Origin: SSC3 sp035477015
GTDB taxonomy: Bacteria > Actinomycetota > Actinomycetes > Propionibacteriales > Nocardioidaceae
Length of the DNA stretch: 7,992 nucleotides
Reading direction: 5' to 3'
Assembly: GCA_035477015.1 (NCBI GenBank)
Contig: DATILB010000273.1
Coordinates: 1-7,992 of the forward strand
The translations under genes and the position numbers were made by a program. Each line of letters begins with the position of its first letter. Position 1 is the stretch's first letter. Positions 6,639-7,992 of the stretch are shown in pieces. Below the pieces are notes generated by a model, which ran no database searches, was not told the origin of the DNA, and saw nothing but the letters and a program-made list of their open reading frames with translations.

Positions 6639-6656
6639 GCGATTTCGCCGAATCGC
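6639..6656. repeat. Inverted repeat GCGATT-N6-AATCGC in the potD-lrp control region
   Basis: GCGATT (6639-6644) and AATCGC (6651-6656) are perfect 6-bp arms around TCGCCG. It sits between motif copies 3 and 4, at the centre of the 155-bp divergent region, and touches copy 4. Nearby sequence has further partial symmetries (GATTC at 6630-6634 with GAATC at 6650-6654). It is best read as part of a regulator-binding region; it has no T-run and is too far from gene ends to be a terminator. Confidence 0.5.
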
Positions 6657-6666
6657 AACTAATTCC
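6656..6666 (-). promoter_or_regulatory. Candidate operator, motif copy 4 (GGAATTAGTTG)
   Basis: Identical over 11 bases to copy 1 upstream of the aldehyde dehydrogenase. It lies about 12 bp upstream of the predicted -35 of the Lrp-family gene and 31 bp upstream of copy 3, so a protein bound here could affect both divergent promoters. Confidence 0.45.
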
Positions 6667-6677
6667 TGCGTTTCCGC

Positions 6678-6708
6678 TTGACAGAGCAGCGCCCTTGGCT
6701 GGCAGCCT
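6678..6708 (+). promoter_or_regulatory. Predicted promoter of the Lrp-family gene
   Basis: A consensus TTGACA (6678-6683) is followed after 19 nt by CAGCCT (6703-6708), a weak -10 keeping the A at position 2 and T at position 6. The -10 ends 6 nt before the GTG at 6715 and there is no Shine-Dalgarno sequence, which again fits a leaderless transcript. Confidence 0.4.
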
Positions 6709-6714
6709 TACGGC

Positions 6715-7176
6715 GTGACCCGATCCAAGCCGACACTCGATGACGTCTCCAAGGCGATCATCGCTGCGCTCCAGCACGACGGCCGGCGCTCGTACGCCGC
6801 GATCGCCCAGGACGTCGGGCTGTCGGAGGCCGCTGTCCGACAGCGGGTGCAGAAGCTGATCGACGGCGGCGTGATGCAGGTCGTGGCGGTCACCGACCCG
6901 ACGGAGCTCGGCTTCGAGCGCCAGGCAATGGTCGGGATCAAGGCCACCGGGGCACTCGAGCCCATCGCCGAGGCTCTGACCGCGCTCGCGGAGGTCGACT
7001 ACGTGGTCATCTCCGCCGGCTCCTTCGACCTGCTTGTCGAGGTGGTGGCTGAGAGCGACGACCACCTGCTCGACATCATCTCGAACCGGATCCGGACCAT
7101 CCCCGGCGTCGTCGCAACCGAGACCTTCGTCTACCTCAAGCTCTGCAAGCAGTCATACGCATGGGGCGTCCGCTGA
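6715..7176 (+). CDS. Lrp/AsnC-family transcriptional regulator
   Basis: DNA-binding regulator of 153 residues, the standard size for the family. The N-terminal winged helix-turn-helix covers about 8-58 (LDDVSKAIIAALQHDGRRSY, then the HTH AAIAQDVGLSEAAVRQRVQKL at about 28-48). The C-terminal RAM/AsnC ligand-binding domain spans about 70-142, with SAGSFDLLVEVV (100-111), the usual family turn, and the ending GVVATETFVYLKL (131-143). Such proteins form dimers and higher oligomers and respond to amino acids or related small molecules. Its place opposite potD, upstream of an oxidoreductase and next to repeated operator-like motifs, makes it the likely regulator of the whole polyamine locus; this is inference. 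The GTG at 6715 is chosen because residues 8 onward match the family and the codon fits a leaderless promoter. Confidence 0.93.
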   Translation: MTRSKPTLDDVSKAIIAALQHDGRRSYAAIAQDVGLSEAAVRQRVQKLIDGGVMQVVAVTDPTELGFERQAMVGIKATGALEPIAEALTALAEVDYVVISAGSFDLLVEVVAESDDHLLDIISNRIRTIPGVVATETFVYLKLCKQSYAWGVR

Positions 7177-7992
7177 GCCTGTGGCAGGACACCGCACCGG
7201 CCGCGGTGCGGCGTGCGCCCCTGCCCGGAGACCTCGAGTGCGACGTCGCGGTGGTCGGCGGCGGATTCACCGGCCTCTGGACGGCCTACTACCTGCTCGG
7301 CGCCGACCCGAGTCTCCGCGTGGTGGTTCTCGAGGCGGAGGAGGTCGGCTTCGGTGCGTCCGGTCGGAACGGCGGCTGGTGCTCGGCGCTGTTCCCGCAC
7401 GTGACGACGCCTGAGCAGCACCACGCCATGGTGGCGACCCTCGACGAGATCGAGCACGTGCTCGCCACCGAGCAGATCGATGCTCACTTCCATCGAGGCG
7501 GGACCATCACCCTTGCCAGGACCCCGGCCCAGCTGGCGCGCGCCGTTGCCTCAGGGGACGACATCCTCGGAGAGTCGGAGGCACGCAAGCGGCTGAACGC
7601 GACGGGCACGCTCGGCGGCTCGTACACACCGCACTGCGCCCGGGTGCACCCGCTTCGACTCGTCCGCGGCCTCGCTGATGCGGTCGAGCGCCGGGGCGGC
7701 ACCATCCACGAGCAGACGCGCGTGCAGAGCATCGAGAGCGGCGTCGCCCACACCAGTCGCGGCCGGGCGCGCGCGAACGTCGTTGTCCGCGCCACCGAGG
7801 GCTACACCGCCAGCCTGGACGGCCTCAAGCGTGAGCTGATCCCGGTGTACTCGCTCATCGTGGCGACCGAGCCGCTCTCCCCCGCCGCCTGGGACGAGAT
7901 CGGGCTCACCGACTACGAGACCTTTAGCGACCACCGGCACCTGATCATCTACGGCCAGCGGACGGCCGACGACCGCCTGGTGTTCGGGGGCC
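7161..7992 (+). CDS. FAD-dependent oxidoreductase, DAO family (partial, C-terminus outside window)
   Basis: Flavoprotein of the D-amino acid oxidase/glycine oxidase superfamily; 277 codons plus one base are visible, against roughly 430-470 for typical members. The N-terminal Rossmann fold is clear: DVAVVGGGFTGLWTAYYL with GxGxxG at 33-38, and VVVLEAE with Glu58 for the FAD ribose. FGASGRNGGW (64-73) is the flavin-contacting block shared with PuuB-like gamma-glutamylputrescine oxidases and related amine oxidases. In this locus it probably oxidises an amine or a glutamylated polyamine to an aldehyde and ammonia, feeding the dehydrogenase. No glutamylputrescine synthetase lies in the window, so the exact substrate is open. 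The ATG at 7161 lies inside the regulator gene (16-nt overlap) with no clear Shine-Dalgarno sequence; it is preferred because it retains the SLWQDTAP segment before the Rossmann fold. A GTG at 7206 is the next alternative. Confidence 0.88.
   Translation, partial: MGRPLSLWQDTAPAAVRRAPLPGDLECDVAVVGGGFTGLWTAYYLLGADPSLRVVVLEAEEVGFGASGRNGGWCSALFPHVTTPEQHHAMVATLDEIEHVLATEQIDAHFHRGGTITLARTPAQLARAVASGDDILGESEARKRLNATGTLGGSYTPHCARVHPLRLVRGLADAVERRGGTIHEQTRVQSIESGVAHTSRGRARANVVVRATEGYTASLDGLKRELIPVYSLIVATEPLSPAAWDEIGLTDYETFSDHRHLIIYGQRTADDRLVFGG

Noticed and set aside
6639..6656. Inverted repeat considered as a terminator or riboswitch stem
   Set aside because: It lies upstream of both divergent promoters, outside any predicted transcript, so an operator role fits better.
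5618..6718. 366-codon plus-strand frame antisense to potD
   Set aside because: Shadow of potD reading through the divergent promoter region; no domain, and potD itself has a strong start, signal peptide and family motifs.
6481..7065. 194-codon minus-strand frame across the Lrp-family gene and divergent promoter
   Set aside because: Antisense to a clear Lrp/AsnC protein and to the promoter region; no family features.
7551..7940. 129-codon minus-strand frame within the oxidoreductase gene
   Set aside because: Antisense shadow of a continuous FAD-oxidoreductase reading frame.

Overview
The window looks like a chromosomal segment of a high-GC actinobacterium, probably of the Nocardioidaceae type. 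This rests on the G/C-rich third codon positions, the many GTG starts, the Tat-type lipoprotein signal, and proteins that resemble actinobacterial polyamine-locus families. The genus is inferred from recalled family resemblance; no search was run. The content is one coherent locus for uptake and breakdown of putrescine or related polyamines. I see no mobile element, CRISPR array, rRNA or tRNA.

Layout, left to right: a partial aldehyde dehydrogenase of the gamma-aminobutyraldehyde dehydrogenase type (minus strand, 3' end outside the window); a 96-bp divergent promoter region; a class III PLP aminotransferase (plus strand); a short convergent gap with a 10-bp stem hairpin; a complete polyamine-type ABC transporter operon on the minus strand, transcribed potD-potA-potB-potC with 1-, 4- and 4-nt overlaps; a 155-bp divergent control region; an Lrp/AsnC-family regulator (plus strand); and, overlapping its end by 16 nt, an FAD-dependent DAO-family oxidoreductase that runs off the right edge.

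How it probably works: the lipoprotein PotD captures the polyamine, PotB/PotC form the channel and PotA powers import. The aminotransferase and/or the FAD oxidoreductase removes an amino group to give an aminoaldehyde, which the dehydrogenase oxidises to GABA or an analogous amino acid. The Lrp-type protein is the obvious candidate regulator.

The most interesting signal is regulatory. A short motif, GGAATNNNTTG, occurs four times, twice in each of the two divergent intergenic regions more than 5 kb apart, and overlaps or adjoins the predicted promoters. Two copies extend to a 17-bp match with a single mismatch. This suggests one regulon-wide operator, plausibly for the Lrp-type protein. Three of the genes (dehydrogenase, aminotransferase, regulator) also have promoter-like elements placed so that transcripts could begin at or next to the start codon, while potD has a conventional leader and Shine-Dalgarno sequence. 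The enzymes and transporter belong to known families; I found no wholly new system.
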